Assembly (NCBI GenBank): GCA_030690405.1
Contig: JAUYGU010000148.1
Span: 1-19,048, forward strand
Direction: 5' to 3'
Source: Dehalococcoidia bacterium
Lineage (GTDB): Bacteria; Chloroflexota; Dehalococcoidia; SM23-28-2; RBG-16-64-32
Length of the DNA: 19,048 nt
In this document: positions 1 to 7,166 of the stretch, piece after piece
How positions within the stretch are numbered: position 1 is the stretch's first letter
Layout: every line of letters begins with the position of its first letter
Position numbers and translations under genes: made by a program
Notes under the pieces: model-generated
What the model was told of the DNA's origin: nothing
Seen by the model: the letters and a program-made list of their open reading frames with translations, nothing else
Database searches by the model: none

Positions 1-225
1 GAGGCCCTCAATAAAGTGTCGCGCGAGCAGGCGAAGTCACGCTCGGCGCTCATCCGGGAGGCCTGTGCCAAGTACATCGCCACCGCCGAAAAGGAAGAAC
101 GCATACGGCAATACGTCGAGGGGTACGGGCGAATGCCGGAAACGCAGGACGAGCTCGACTTCGCCGAATCGTCCGCCGGGGCGCTCGCCGAGCTCCTGGC
201 AGACGACGCTTGGAACGAGGAATGA
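1..225 (+). CDS. Ribbon-helix-helix (CopG-like) antitoxin, 5' partial
   Basis: The open frame runs from the first base, so the true start lies outside the window; 74 codons are visible. The beginning (SREQAKSRSALIREACAKYI, about residues 7-26) matches the second-helix region of CopG/MetJ-type antitoxins, which typically read 'REQGKSRSALIREA'. The remainder is a Glu/Asp-rich tail (AGALAELLADDAWNEE), the kind of segment that wraps and blocks a MazF-type toxin. A GTG at base 16 could be read as a start, but it would discard the N-terminal DNA-binding strand, so I treat the gene as truncated by the window edge. Its TGA overlaps the toxin ATG (ATGA), indicating translational coupling. Such antitoxins normally bind their own promoter as dimers; that promoter is not in view. 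Confidence 0.8.
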   Translation, partial: EALNKVSREQAKSRSALIREACAKYIATAEKEERIRQYVEGYGRMPETQDELDFAESSAGALAELLADDAWNEE

Positions 226-536
226 GGCGGGGAGAGGTCTGGTGGGCGAATCTGCCCCCTCCGGCGGGCCGGAGACCGGTGCTCCTACTGTCCCGCCACG
301 AAGTCTACCGGATACGCAGCGCCGTAACCATTGCGCCCGTCACCACAGCGGTCCGCGGCATCCCGGTGGAGGTTCCGCTGGGGCCCGAGGACGGAATGTC
401 GCAGCCATGCGCGGTCAACGTGGATGACATCGGTACTTTCAAGAAGAATAGGCTGCTCCGGCGCATAACAGAGCTTTCCGACGAGAAGATGCGTGAAGTT
501 GGCAGGGCGATTAAGTTCGCCCTGGATCTCGAATAG
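222..536 (+). CDS. MazF/PemK-family mRNA interferase toxin
   Basis: A 104-residue protein of typical MazF length. It opens with RRGEVWWANLPPPAG (residues 2-16), followed by RRPVLLLSR (17-25) and APVTT (38-42). These correspond to the conserved first strands, the basic RNA-binding edge and the Ser/Thr strand of the PemK/MazF SH3-like barrel. Family members are sequence-specific endoribonucleases that cut mRNA and are neutralised by the partner antitoxin. I chose the ATG at 222 because it overlaps the antitoxin stop and MRRGE is the family's usual beginning; an in-frame TTG at 210 has no ribosome-binding site. The C-terminus (ELSDEKMREVGRAIKFALDLE) is the usual final helix. Nothing looks broken, so the toxin is probably functional. 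It converges on the ribosomal operon. Confidence 0.9.
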   Translation: MRRGEVWWANLPPPAGRRPVLLLSRHEVYRIRSAVTIAPVTTAVRGIPVEVPLGPEDGMSQPCAVNVDDIGTFKKNRLLRRITELSDEKMREVGRAIKFALDLE

Positions 537-556
537 AGCAGAAGTAGCTACGCCGC

Positions 557-985
557 CTAGCGCTTGGTGTACTGGGGGGCCTTGCGCGCGCGCTTCAGGC
601 CGGGCTTCTTGCGCTCCTTCACCCGCGGGTCGCGGGTGAGGAGGCCCGCCTTACGCAGGGCCGGGCGAAGGCTCTCGTCGAAGGCGAGGAGCGCTCGCGA
701 GATGCCGTGGGAGATGGCGTCGGCCCAGGCGGAGATGCCGCCGCCGGCGATCTTCACCTGCACGTTGAAGCGGCCGCCCGTATCGGTCGTCTCCAGAGGC
801 CGGCGCACCTTCACCTGGTGGATCGGCCGCGTGAACATGTCCTGGAACGACTTACCGTTGATGACGATGGTACCGGTGCCTGGATACAACCGCACGCGGG
901 CTACCGCGCACTTTCGGCGTCCGGTGCCGTAGTAGTAGCGCTCGCCCGTCGGGGCCGCGATCGTCTCCGTATCTTCTTGCGTCAT
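557..985 (-). CDS. rpsI: 30S ribosomal protein S9
   Basis: S9 sits in the head of the 30S subunit; its C-terminal tail reaches the P-site tRNA anticodon loop. The 142-residue protein has the family start YYYGTGRRKCAVARVRLYPG (about residues 18-37), the GGGISAWADAISHGISRALL helix and the invariant C-terminal ending TKR. It is slightly longer than the usual ~130 residues because of a short acidic N-terminal extension before the Tyr triplet. It is the last gene of the superoperon, 1 bp after rplM, the standard L13-S9 pairing. Its stop lies 20 bp from the convergent toxin stop and no hairpin plus T-run terminator is visible. Confidence 0.98.
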   Translation of the reverse strand: MTQEDTETIAAPTGERYYYGTGRRKCAVARVRLYPGTGTIVINGKSFQDMFTRPIHQVKVRRPLETTDTGGRFNVQVKIAGGGISAWADAISHGISRALLAFDESLRPALRKAGLLTRDPRVKERKKPGLKRARKAPQYTKR

Positions 986-986
986 G

Positions 987-1448
987 CTACTTCTCCGAAC
1001 TGCTGGCGGCCGATGCGGCCTCCCGCTTGCGGGAGGCGTTGATCTGCGCTACGTGCGGGTGGTCGGGCCCTGCGTAGACCTTGAGGTGGCGGTAGACGTG
1101 CCGGCTCAGGCGGTTACGCGGGAGCATACCGCGCACGGCCGCCTCTATGACGCGGCCCGGCTGCCGCTGCATCATGTCGCCAAGGGTCGTCGTCTTGAGG
1201 CCGCCCATGTAACCGGTGTGACGGTAGTACTTCTTGTCCTGCAGCTTGTTGCCCGTGACCCGGACCTTCTCCGCGTTCACCACCACGACGAAGTCCCCCA
1301 TATCCAGATGGGGCGAGTAGGTGGGCTTGTGCTTGCCCATGAGGAGGCCGGCCACGCGGGCCGCGAGCCGGCCAAGCGTCTCGCCCTCCGCGTTCACAAC
1401 GTGCCAGCGCTTGTCGATCTCGCCGGCCTTCATGCTATATGTCTTCAT
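987..1448 (-). CDS. rplM: 50S ribosomal protein L13
   Basis: L13 is an early-assembly 50S protein. The 153-residue product begins MKTYSMKAGEIDKRWHVVNA and contains GETLGRLAARVAGLLMGKHK and the DMGDFVVVVNAEKVRVTGNK segment, all family hallmarks. I chose the ATG at 1448 because MKTY(S/F) is the conserved beginning. An upstream in-frame ATG gives non-homologous residues, and the ATG at 1433 would remove the conserved start. The gene begins inside the last 14 bp of truA, in another frame, so translation is probably coupled. The upstream ribosome-binding site is weak. The end (EAASAASSSEK) is a short low-complexity extension. Confidence 0.97.
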   Translation of the reverse strand: MKTYSMKAGEIDKRWHVVNAEGETLGRLAARVAGLLMGKHKPTYSPHLDMGDFVVVVNAEKVRVTGNKLQDKKYYRHTGYMGGLKTTTLGDMMQRQPGRVIEAAVRGMLPRNRLSRHVYRHLKVYAGPDHPHVAQINASRKREAASAASSSEK

Positions 1449-2229
1449 TCGTTTCATCGTCAAACAGACCGTCCTCATAGCGAACTTTCATCAGGCAGAG
1501 CCCCCGGGCCGGGGCCGTGCGACTGGCCGCCCCCGGCCTGGCCTCCCGCAACACCGCCTCGAACTCCTTCGGGGAGAGCTTCCCCCTCCCTACTTCCACC
1601 AGGGCCGCGGCGATGCGGCGTACCTGGTGGCGCAGGAAGGCGTTTGCCTCCACGTCCAGCGTCAGCCGGCGGCCCCGACGGCTCACCTCAGCCCGCACCA
1701 CCCGCCTACGGGTGATCTGCCGTCCGGCGAGGGAGGGCTGAGTGAAGGCCGCGAAGTCGTGCTCTCCCAGCAGGGCCGCCGCCGCCGTCCGCATCGCCTC
1801 TACTTCCAGCGGCTCCGCAACCTGCCAGACGAATCGCCTGAACAGCGCGGGCCGCTGCCGCCCGTTGTAGACGGTGTAGCGGTACCAGCGGGCGGTCGCC
1901 CTTCGCCGGGGGTCGAAGTCCAGCGGGACCTCCCTCACCGCCCGCACCGCTATCTGGTTCGGCAGGTGGTGGTTGAGGGCCCGCAGGAACACGTCCGGCG
2001 AGTGGCGGCTACCGCTGCTGAACGCGGCCACCTGCCCCCTGGCGTGGACACCGGCATCGGTGCGGCCGGCCAGGGCCACCCTTATCGGTTCGCTTGTTAA
2101 GCTGCTCAGAGCGCGCTCAAGCGCGTCCTGTATCGTTCCCGTATTCTTCTGGTACTGGGAGCCTCCGAAGCCGGTGCCCTCGTACTCCACCAGGAGGGCC
2201 AGCCTGCGGACGGATGCGCCCGGTACCAT
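1435..2229 (-). CDS. truA: tRNA pseudouridine(38-40) synthase TruA
   Basis: TruA converts U38-U40 in the tRNA anticodon arm to pseudouridine. The 264-residue protein has the catalytic motif GRTDAGVHARGQ (55-66) with nucleophile Asp58, the early YEGTGFGGSQYQ segment (about 16-27), RWYRYTVYN in the middle, and the C-terminal FLRHQVRRIAAALVEVGRGK that closes the active site. Length is normal. It lies 27 bp downstream of rplQ and overlaps rplM by 14 bp; the order rplQ-truA-rplM-rpsI is common in Firmicutes and Chloroflexota. This places a tRNA modification enzyme under ribosomal-protein expression. Confidence 0.97.
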   Translation of the reverse strand: MVPGASVRRLALLVEYEGTGFGGSQYQKNTGTIQDALERALSSLTSEPIRVALAGRTDAGVHARGQVAAFSSGSRHSPDVFLRALNHHLPNQIAVRAVREVPLDFDPRRRATARWYRYTVYNGRQRPALFRRFVWQVAEPLEVEAMRTAAAALLGEHDFAAFTQPSLAGRQITRRRVVRAEVSRRGRRLTLDVEANAFLRHQVRRIAAALVEVGRGKLSPKEFEAVLREARPGAASRTAPARGLCLMKVRYEDGLFDDETNEDI

Positions 2230-2256
2230 GCCCGACGAGGCGGGCAGCGACGCCGC

Positions 2257-2619
2257 CTATCCCTCCTCCGCCAACATCTCCAGCTGGGCCATGCGGGCGC
2301 CGTCTCCCAGTCGCGGGCCCAGCTTCACGATCCGCGTGTATCCGCCCGGCCGGTCCGCGTAGCGCGGGGCCAGGCTATCGAACAGCTTCTCCACCATCTT
2401 CTTGTCGTATACGAAGGCCAGCGCCTGGCGGCGGGCGTGAAGGTCGCCCCGCTTGCCCAGCGTGATCATCTTCTCCGCGAGCCCACGAACCTCCTTCGCC
2501 TTGGCCTCCGTGGTGATGATCTTCTCGTGCCGGAGAAGGTCGGTCACCAGGTTGCGGAACAGGGCGCGCCGGTGATCGGTCGGCCTGCCCAGCTTGCGCC
2601 CGTCGATTCGGTGGGCCAT
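2257..2619 (-). CDS. rplQ: 50S ribosomal protein L17
   Basis: L17 lies near the peptide exit tunnel of the 50S subunit. The 120-residue protein starts [20 protein letters not shown] and continues [32 protein letters not shown], the classic family core, ending with the [25 protein letters not shown] strand. I start at the ATG at 2619, because the frame further upstream only reads through the end of rpoA. The start is 2 bp after the rpoA stop. Its ribosome-binding site (GGGGAG, 2625-2630) is formed by the last codons of rpoA, so the two are probably co-translated. Confidence 0.98.
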   Translation of the reverse strand: MAHRIDGRKLGRPTDHRRALFRNLVTDLLRHEKIITTEAKAKEVRGLAEKMITLGKRGDLHARRQALAFVYDKKMVEKLFDSLAPRYADRPGGYTRIVKLGPRLGDGARMAQLEMLAEEG

Positions 2620-2621
2620 CG

Positions 2622-3863
2622 CTACTCCCCGGGCTCCTCCTGGATAAGCTCCTTCAGCTTCCGCTGCCACTCCGGCACCTCTTCCTCCTCCTCGGTGGCT
2701 GCCACCGTCTTCTTGGCCCGAGAGCGCTTGGCCGGCGGCGCTGCGGCTTCCGCGGCAACGGCCGCCTCTTCCTCGGCGGGAGCGGCTTCGGGAGCGGCGG
2801 CCTCTTCTACGGCTGGCCGCTGAGCGATGATGGGGCTCTCCCCTTCCTCGATCGGCGGCGCCTCCATCACGTCTTCCGGCCTATCGGCGGGCAGCAGACC
2901 CATCTCGTTCAGCTTCTCCCGCAGCTCATCGTACGACTTGCGACCAAAGTTCCGGAGCGAGAGCAGCTCCTCCTCGCTCTTCTCCAGCACCTGGCCCATC
3001 GTCATCAGACCGCTGCGCCGCAGACAGTTGTAGGCCCGCATGGACAGGTTGAGGTCCTCGATAGGCATGTTGAACTTCTCCGGCGTGAGGACAACGCCGG
3101 CGCCGAGGCCGCGCTCGACCACGGGCAGCGGCGGCTGGCCCATGTGGGCGAACAGCCTGAACTGCTCGATTATGATCTCCGCGCTGCTGCTGACGGCGTC
3201 GGCGGCGCTTATGGTGCCGTCCGTCCAGACCTCCAGCTCCAGCCGGTCGAAGTTGGTCTCCTGGCCGACGCGGGTGCGGCCGACCCGGTAGTTGACCTTG
3301 CGCACCGGCGAGAATATGGCATCGACGGGGATGACGCCGATGGGCAGGCCGTCCGCCAGGCCGGCGGGGACGTAGCCGCGGCCGGGCTCCACGTTCAGCT
3401 CGATGTGGAGCTGGCCCTTGGGAGCGTCCATGGTGGCCAGGTGGAGGTCCGGATTCATCACCTCGTAGTGCTCGGGGACCTGGAGATCGGCGGCGGTGAT
3501 CTCGCCCTCGCGGCCGCTGACGTCAAGAACCAGCGTGCCGGGCCGGTCGTCAAGGGCCCGCAGTCGCAGCCCCTTGACGTTAAGGAGGAACTCGATCGTG
3601 TCCTCCTTCACGTTGGGTATGGTGGAGAACTCGTGCTGGACGCCGTCGATGCGCACGGACGTCACCGCCGCTCCTGGCAGCGAGCTGAGGAGGACACGCC
3701 TGAGCGCGTTCCCCAGCGTAATGCCGAAGCCGTGGAGCAGCGGTGCGGCGATGATGCGCGCGAAATCGTCCGAACTCTCCTCGATCTCGATCTGAGGTTC
3801 GTAGGACGGTTGCTCGGGCGCAGGCGAACCGGCGACACCGTGGTAGACCTGAGACTCTATCAT
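2622..3863 (-). CDS. rpoA: DNA-directed RNA polymerase subunit alpha with long C-terminal tail
   Basis: Alpha dimerises to nucleate RNA polymerase assembly, and its C-terminal domain contacts UP elements and activators. The 413-residue protein contains the assembly domain ([31 protein letters not shown], about 34-64; [19 protein letters not shown]) and a complete CTD ([19 protein letters not shown] to [12 protein letters not shown], about 267-318). Common lengths are 315-340. The extra residues (about 323-413) form a Glu/Ala/Pro tail with a basic patch (KRSRAKK, 379-385) and a last segment [16 protein letters not shown] (395-410) that looks like an amphipathic helix. The ATG at 3863 is preceded by AGGGGA overlapping the rpsD stop. 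The function of the tail is unknown. Confidence 0.97.
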   Translation of the reverse strand: MIESQVYHGVAGSPAPEQPSYEPQIEIEESSDDFARIIAAPLLHGFGITLGNALRRVLLSSLPGAAVTSVRIDGVQHEFSTIPNVKEDTIEFLLNVKGLRLRALDDRPGTLVLDVSGREGEITAADLQVPEHYEVMNPDLHLATMDAPKGQLHIELNVEPGRGYVPAGLADGLPIGVIPVDAIFSPVRKVNYRVGRTRVGQETNFDRLELEVWTDGTISAADAVSSSAEIIIEQFRLFAHMGQPPLPVVERGLGAGVVLTPEKFNMPIEDLNLSMRAYNCLRRSGLMTMGQVLEKSEEELLSLRNFGRKSYDELREKLNEMGLLPADRPEDVMEAPPIEEGESPIIAQRPAVEEAAAPEAAPAEEEAAVAAEAAAPPAKRSRAKKTVAATEEEEEVPEWQRKLKELIQEEPGE

Positions 3864-3873
3864 TGACGATCCC

Positions 3874-4500
3874 CTAGCGAGAGTAGTATTCAACAACGGT
3901 GGCGGGGCTGAACTTGGCCCCGATCTCTTCAATTTCAGGCTGGGCCAGCACGCGGCCTGTCATGGCATCCGCCTCTACACTCAGCCAGGACGGGATGTTC
4001 TTGCTGGCCATCTGCTCCTTCACGATCTCAAAGTACCGGGACGACTGTCCGTGGGAGGTCCAGCCGATCACGTCCCCCACCTTGAGAACGTGGGAGGGCG
4101 TGTGCGCCTTGCGGCCGTTCACGGTGATGTGCTCGTGCAGGACGACCTGGCGGCCCTGCGGCCGCGATTCGGCGAAACCCAGCCGGAACAGCAGGTTGTC
4201 CAGCCGCATCTCAAGGATGCGCAGCAGGTTATCGCCGCTCACGCCGGGCCTTCGCACCGCTTCCGCGTAGTAGCGGCGGAACTGCCGCTCCAGCACGCCG
4301 TATACGGCTCGGGCGCGCTGCTTCTCCCGCAACTGAAGACCGCGGTCAGACACCTTGCGGCGGCGCATGGAGCGTTGCCCCGGGGCGTAGGGGCGCCTCT
4401 CGAACGCGCACTTGGGCGAGAAGCACTTCTCGCCCTTCAGGTACAGCTTATCGCCCAGGCGTCGACACAGTCTGCAGACGGGTCCGTTATAGCGGGCCAT
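3874..4500 (-). CDS. rpsD: 30S ribosomal protein S4, zinc-binding form
   Basis: S4 is a primary 16S rRNA-binding protein that nucleates the 5' domain and lines the mRNA entry. The 208-residue product begins MARYNGPVCRLCRRLGDKLY and has Cys at 9, 12, 26 and 31 (CxxC...KCFSPKC), the zinc-binding C+ form found in many Gram-positive-type lineages. The S4 RNA-binding domain follows (RLDNLLFRLGFAESRPQGRQ, then VVLHEHITVNGRK). It lies between rpsK and rpoA as in typical alpha operons. In E. coli S4 represses this operon through a leader before rpsM; there is no room for such a leader here. Confidence 0.98.
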   Translation of the reverse strand: MARYNGPVCRLCRRLGDKLYLKGEKCFSPKCAFERRPYAPGQRSMRRRKVSDRGLQLREKQRARAVYGVLERQFRRYYAEAVRRPGVSGDNLLRILEMRLDNLLFRLGFAESRPQGRQVVLHEHITVNGRKAHTPSHVLKVGDVIGWTSHGQSSRYFEIVKEQMASKNIPSWLSVEADAMTGRVLAQPEIEEIGAKFSPATVVEYYSR

Positions 4501-4507
4501 ATCCCTC

Positions 4508-4903
4508 CTAAACTCGCCGCCGCTTGCGCGCTCGGCAACCGTTGTGCGGAATCGGCGTCACGTCGCGGATGCTGGTGACCTGAACGCCGGAGGCCTGGAG
4601 CGAACGGATCGCCGCTTCGCGTCCGCTGCCCGGGCCCTTTACGCGCACGTCCACCTGCCGGAGGCCGTGCTCAATGGCCCGGCGCGCGGCCGCCTCGGCG
4701 GCCAGGCCGGCGGCGTAGGGCGTGCTCTTGCGCGAGCCTTTGAAGCCGGCGGTGCCGGCGCTGGCCCAGGAGAGCACGTTACCGTTGGGGTCCGTGAGCG
4801 TGATGGTGGTGTTGTTGAAGCTGGACTGGATGAAGGCCAGCCCAACCGGCACGTTCTTCTTCTCCCGCTTTCGGGTGCGTGTCTTGGTCTTTCGTTCGGC
4901 CAT
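4508..4903 (-). CDS. rpsK: 30S ribosomal protein S11
   Basis: S11 forms part of the 30S platform at the E site. The 131-residue protein has [54 protein letters not shown] and the terminal [16 protein letters not shown]. The conserved Asn121-Gly122 pair is the site that forms isoaspartate in E. coli S11. I chose the ATG at 4903 (MAERKTKTR) because it lies 13 bp after the rpsM stop, with GGGGAC as ribosome-binding site. A longer in-frame reading starts inside rpsM and gives non-family residues. Confidence 0.98.
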   Translation of the reverse strand: MAERKTKTRTRKREKKNVPVGLAFIQSSFNNTTITLTDPNGNVLSWASAGTAGFKGSRKSTPYAAGLAAEAAARRAIEHGLRQVDVRVKGPGSGREAAIRSLQASGVQVTSIRDVTPIPHNGCRARKRRRV

Positions 4904-4916
4904 ATGCTTTTGTCCC

Positions 4917-5300
4917 CTACTTCTTGGCGATGGCGCGCCGCCTGCCGGCAACGGTGCGGCGGGCGCCGCGCTTGGTGCGCGCGTTGGTTTTCGTGCGCTG
5001 GCCCCGCACCGGCAGTCCGCGCCGGTGCCGTATGCCGCGATAGCTGTTGATCTCCACCAGCCGCTGGATGTTCTGGCGCACCCGCTTGCGCAGCTCCCCC
5101 TCCACCACGAAGTTCCGGTCGATGTACTCGCGGATGCGCGAGATCTCGTCGTCGGTCAGCTCCCGGACCTTCGTCTCGGGCGACACGGCGGCGTGGGTGC
5201 ATATCTGGCCGGCGATGCCCGGCCCGATGCCGAAGATATAGCGCAGCGAAACATCGACGCGCTTATCGCGGGGGATGTCCACTCCAGCTATACGAGCCAT
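4917..5300 (-). CDS. rpsM: 30S ribosomal protein S13
   Basis: S13 is in the head of the 30S subunit and bridges to the 50S subunit and P-site tRNA. The 127-residue product begins [26 protein letters not shown] (the helix-hairpin-helix region) and has [27 protein letters not shown] before a basic C-terminal tail. The ATG at 5300 has the strongest ribosome-binding site of this block (AGGAGG, spacing 5), overlapping the rpmJ stop. Length and domain structure are normal. Confidence 0.98.
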   Translation of the reverse strand: MARIAGVDIPRDKRVDVSLRYIFGIGPGIAGQICTHAAVSPETKVRELTDDEISRIREYIDRNFVVEGELRKRVRQNIQRLVEINSYRGIRHRRGLPVRGQRTKTNARTKRGARRTVAGRRRAIAKK

Positions 5301-5303
5301 GCG

Positions 5304-5311
5304 ATCCTCCT
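5304..5311 (-). promoter_or_regulatory. Strong Shine-Dalgarno of rpsM
   Basis: The minus strand reads AGGAGGAT, ending 3 nt before the rpsM ATG and sharing bases with the rpmJ TAG. It fixes the rpsM start. It also leaves only 9 bp between rpmJ and rpsM, so the S4-binding leader pseudoknot known from E. coli cannot fit here. Confidence 0.85.
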
Positions 5312-5423
5312 ACCCCTGCCTCTGCTTGTGGCGTGGGTTACGGCAGATGACGCGCACCACCCCGCGGCGGCGCACGACCTTGCAGTTGTCACAGCGGCGT
5401 TTGACCGATGCCGATACTTTCAC
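5310..5423 (-). CDS. rpmJ: 50S ribosomal protein L36, zinc-binding form
   Basis: A 37-codon gene starting with GTG. The product reads [20 protein letters not shown], then [17 protein letters not shown]. Cys11, Cys14, Cys27 and His32 form the zinc ribbon of the C+ type of L36, a small 50S protein that stabilises 23S rRNA near the A-site region. It lies between infA and rpsM, its canonical place. The GTG is the only start giving the conserved MKV(R/S) beginning; upstream is the end of infA. The ribosome-binding site is poor (GTAGGG about 10 nt upstream), so coupling to infA translation is likely. Confidence 0.96.
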   Translation of the reverse strand: MKVSASVKRRCDNCKVVRRRGVVRVICRNPRHKQRQG

Positions 5424-5434
5424 GGTAAGAAACC

Positions 5435-5653
5435 CTACTTGAAGCGGTAGGTGACTCTACCCCGCGCCAGGTCATAAGGGGAGAGCTCTACCAGCACGCG
5501 ATCGCCCGGCAATATGCGAATGTAGTTCATCCGGATCTTGCCGGAGGCGTGGGCAAGGATACGATGCCCATTAGGCAATTCTACACGAAACATCGCGTTG
5601 GGCAAATTCTCCTTGACGACCCCTTCAACTTCTATGGACTCTTTCTTCCCCAT
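5435..5653 (-). CDS. infA: Translation initiation factor IF-1
   Basis: IF-1 blocks the ribosomal A site during initiation. The 72-residue OB-fold protein (S1 class) has [45 protein letters not shown] and the ending [12 protein letters not shown]; size and motifs match the family exactly. The ATG at 5653 is preceded by a GC-rich stretch with only a weak ribosome-binding site (GGGGG). A far better one (AAGGGAGGTGA) lies about 40 nt upstream and is described separately. Upstream is the only sizeable gap of the operon. Confidence 0.98.
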   Translation of the reverse strand: MGKKESIEVEGVVKENLPNAMFRVELPNGHRILAHASGKIRMNYIRILPGDRVLVELSPYDLARGRVTYRFK

Positions 5654-5729
5654 GCGCGCCCCCGGCCCGCTACTCTGCAGCGCCTGCGGCGGTCACCTCC
5701 CTTAAGTGATTGCCTCCAAAGCTCATATT
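5654..5729 (-). promoter_or_regulatory. 76-bp intergenic leader of infA with a displaced Shine-Dalgarno-like site
   Basis: This is the only gap over 30 bp in the superoperon. On the minus strand AAGGGAGGTGA (5693-5703) is close to a perfect complement of the 16S rRNA 3' end, yet it lies about 39 nt before the infA ATG. Between them are short GC-rich complementary blocks (CCGC/GCGG, GCAG/CTGC, and CGCC/GGCG just before the ATG) that could fold. An 18-codon frame (5670-5726) spans the site but has no ribosome-binding site of its own. I see no convincing -35/-10 promoter pair, though TAGAAT just upstream resembles a -10 box. Confidence 0.45.
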
Positions 5730-6485
5730 CTACGGTAAGGTCAGCACTTCTGCTTCGCCATCGCGAACGGCAAGCGTGTGCTCGAAGTGGGCGGACAGGC
5801 TACCGTCCAGCGTCCGCACCGTCCAGTTATCCGGGTCGCGCTTGGTCCGCCAATCGCCGGCGTTGACCATCGGCTCGATAGCGATGACCATCCCCTCTTT
5901 GAGGACGGGCCCGGTCTCCGGGTCGCCGACGACGTAGTTCGGCACCTGCGGGTCCTCGTGCATCTGGCGGCCGACGCCGTGACCGACGTATTCGCGGACC
6001 ACGGAGAAGCCTTCGCCTTCGACGTACGTCTGGATGGCGGCGCCGATCTTCCCCAAACGCGCCCCTGCCCGGGCGGCGTCGATGCCGCGGTTCAGCGCCT
6101 CTCGCGTCACTTCGATGAGCCGCCGCGCCTCCGGCGATACGTTTCCCACGCCCGCGGTCACCGCCGAATCGGCAACGAACCCCTTGTGGACACAGCCGAG
6201 GTCTATGCTGACGACGTCGCCATCGGCGATCTCTCGGTCGCCCGGGATGCCGTGGACGATCTCATCGTTCACGGACACGCAGACGGTGGCCGGGTATCCC
6301 TGGTAGCCTAGGAAGACCGGTATCACCTTGCGCTTCTCGAACTCCCTGCGGACGATCTCGTCCAACTCCTTCTCTACCAGGCCGGGCCGCAGCCGCTCCA
6401 CGATGATCTGCAGCACCTCCGCGACGATGCGGCCGGCATCGCGCATGATGGCGATCTCGTCCCGCGACTTGAGGATGATGGGCAT
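5730..6485 (-). CDS. map: Type I methionine aminopeptidase
   Basis: Map removes the initiator methionine from nascent proteins. The 251-residue pita-bread-fold enzyme shows all five metal ligands: Asp95 (SIDLG), Asp106 (VADSAVT), His169 (GHGVG), Glu204 (AIEPM) and Glu235 (HFEHT), plus the active-site His79 (IVHGIP). No N-terminal zinc finger is present, so it is the short type Ia form. It starts 5 bp after the adk stop and is followed by the 76-bp infA leader. The adk-map-infA order is typical of Gram-positive-like operons. Confidence 0.98.
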   Translation of the reverse strand: MPIILKSRDEIAIMRDAGRIVAEVLQIIVERLRPGLVEKELDEIVRREFEKRKVIPVFLGYQGYPATVCVSVNDEIVHGIPGDREIADGDVVSIDLGCVHKGFVADSAVTAGVGNVSPEARRLIEVTREALNRGIDAARAGARLGKIGAAIQTYVEGEGFSVVREYVGHGVGRQMHEDPQVPNYVVGDPETGPVLKEGMVIAIEPMVNAGDWRTKRDPDNWTVRTLDGSLSAHFEHTLAVRDGEAEVLTLP

Positions 6486-6490
6486 GACGG

Positions 6491-7150
6491 CTACCGTACC
6501 TCTTGAGCGCGGCCCACCGCCGCCAATAGCTTTTCCTGCACCTGCTCCACCGCCAGCCCGCCGTCCACCTCCACCAGCTTCCCGGCCCGGCGGTAATGAT
6601 CCAACAGCGCCTCCGTCTCCTTCAGGTTCACTTCAAGGCGCGTGCGCACCACGTCCGGGCGGTCATCCTCCCGCTGGTAGAGCGCGCTACCGCAGCGGTC
6701 GCAGACGCCGGCGCTCTTCGGGGGCATGCTCTGCTCGTGGTAGACAGCGCCACACCCCCGGCAGTTCCAGCGTCCGCTCAGGCGGCGCACAAGCTCCTCC
6801 GTGGAGACTTCTACGTACAGCGCCTTGTCTATCGCCTTCCCCTGTTCGGCCAGCGCCTCGTCCAGCGCCCGCGCCTGGTCCATGTTGCGGGGAAACCCGT
6901 CCAGGATGAACCCCCGCGCGGCGTCCGGCCGCGCTATCCGTTCCAGCAACATATCGATGGTGAGGCGGTCCGGCACGAGCAGACCCTTTTCGACGTACGG
7001 CTGTACCTGCCGGCCCAGCTCCGTCTGGTTGCTGATGTTCTCCCGGAAGAGTCCACCGCTGGTGATGTGGGCCATCCCCGTCGCTTCGGATATCAGGGCA
7101 GCCTGAGTGCCCTTTCCGGCTCCCGGCAGTCCCAGCAAGATCAGATACAA
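6491..7150 (-). CDS. adk: Adenylate kinase with zinc-binding LID
   Basis: Adenylate kinase interconverts ATP + AMP and 2 ADP. The 219-residue protein (from a TTG start) has the P-loop GLPGAGKGT (7-15), the AMP-binding region with SGGLFREN (31-38), LDGFPRN (83-89) and a long LID holding Cys130, Cys133, Cys150 and Cys153, a structural zinc site. The TTG at 7150 gives the family-like beginning MYLILLGLPGAGKG. It lies 16 bp after the secY stop, with GGGAGC as ribosome-binding site; no ATG or GTG lies between them in frame. The rare start may lower its output relative to ribosomal proteins. Confidence 0.95.
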   Translation of the reverse strand: MYLILLGLPGAGKGTQAALISEATGMAHITSGGLFRENISNQTELGRQVQPYVEKGLLVPDRLTIDMLLERIARPDAARGFILDGFPRNMDQARALDEALAEQGKAIDKALYVEVSTEELVRRLSGRWNCRGCGAVYHEQSMPPKSAGVCDRCGSALYQREDDRPDVVRTRLEVNLKETEALLDHYRRAGKLVEVDGGLAVEQVQEKLLAAVGRAQEVR

Positions 7151-7166
7151 ATCTGTCGCCCGCTCC

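Noticed and set aside
210..221. TTG start giving a four-residue longer toxin
   Set aside because: It has no Shine-Dalgarno; the ATG at 222 gives the family-typical MRRGE start and an ATGA overlap.
537..556. Bidirectional terminator between mazF-like gene and rpsI
   Set aside because: Only an 8-bp palindrome (GTAGCTAC, 544-551) is present, too short and without a T-run.
5670..5726. 18-codon ORF between map and infA ([18 protein letters not shown])
   Set aside because: It lacks a ribosome-binding site of its own and has no recognisable family. It might be a leader peptide, but nothing supports it beyond position.
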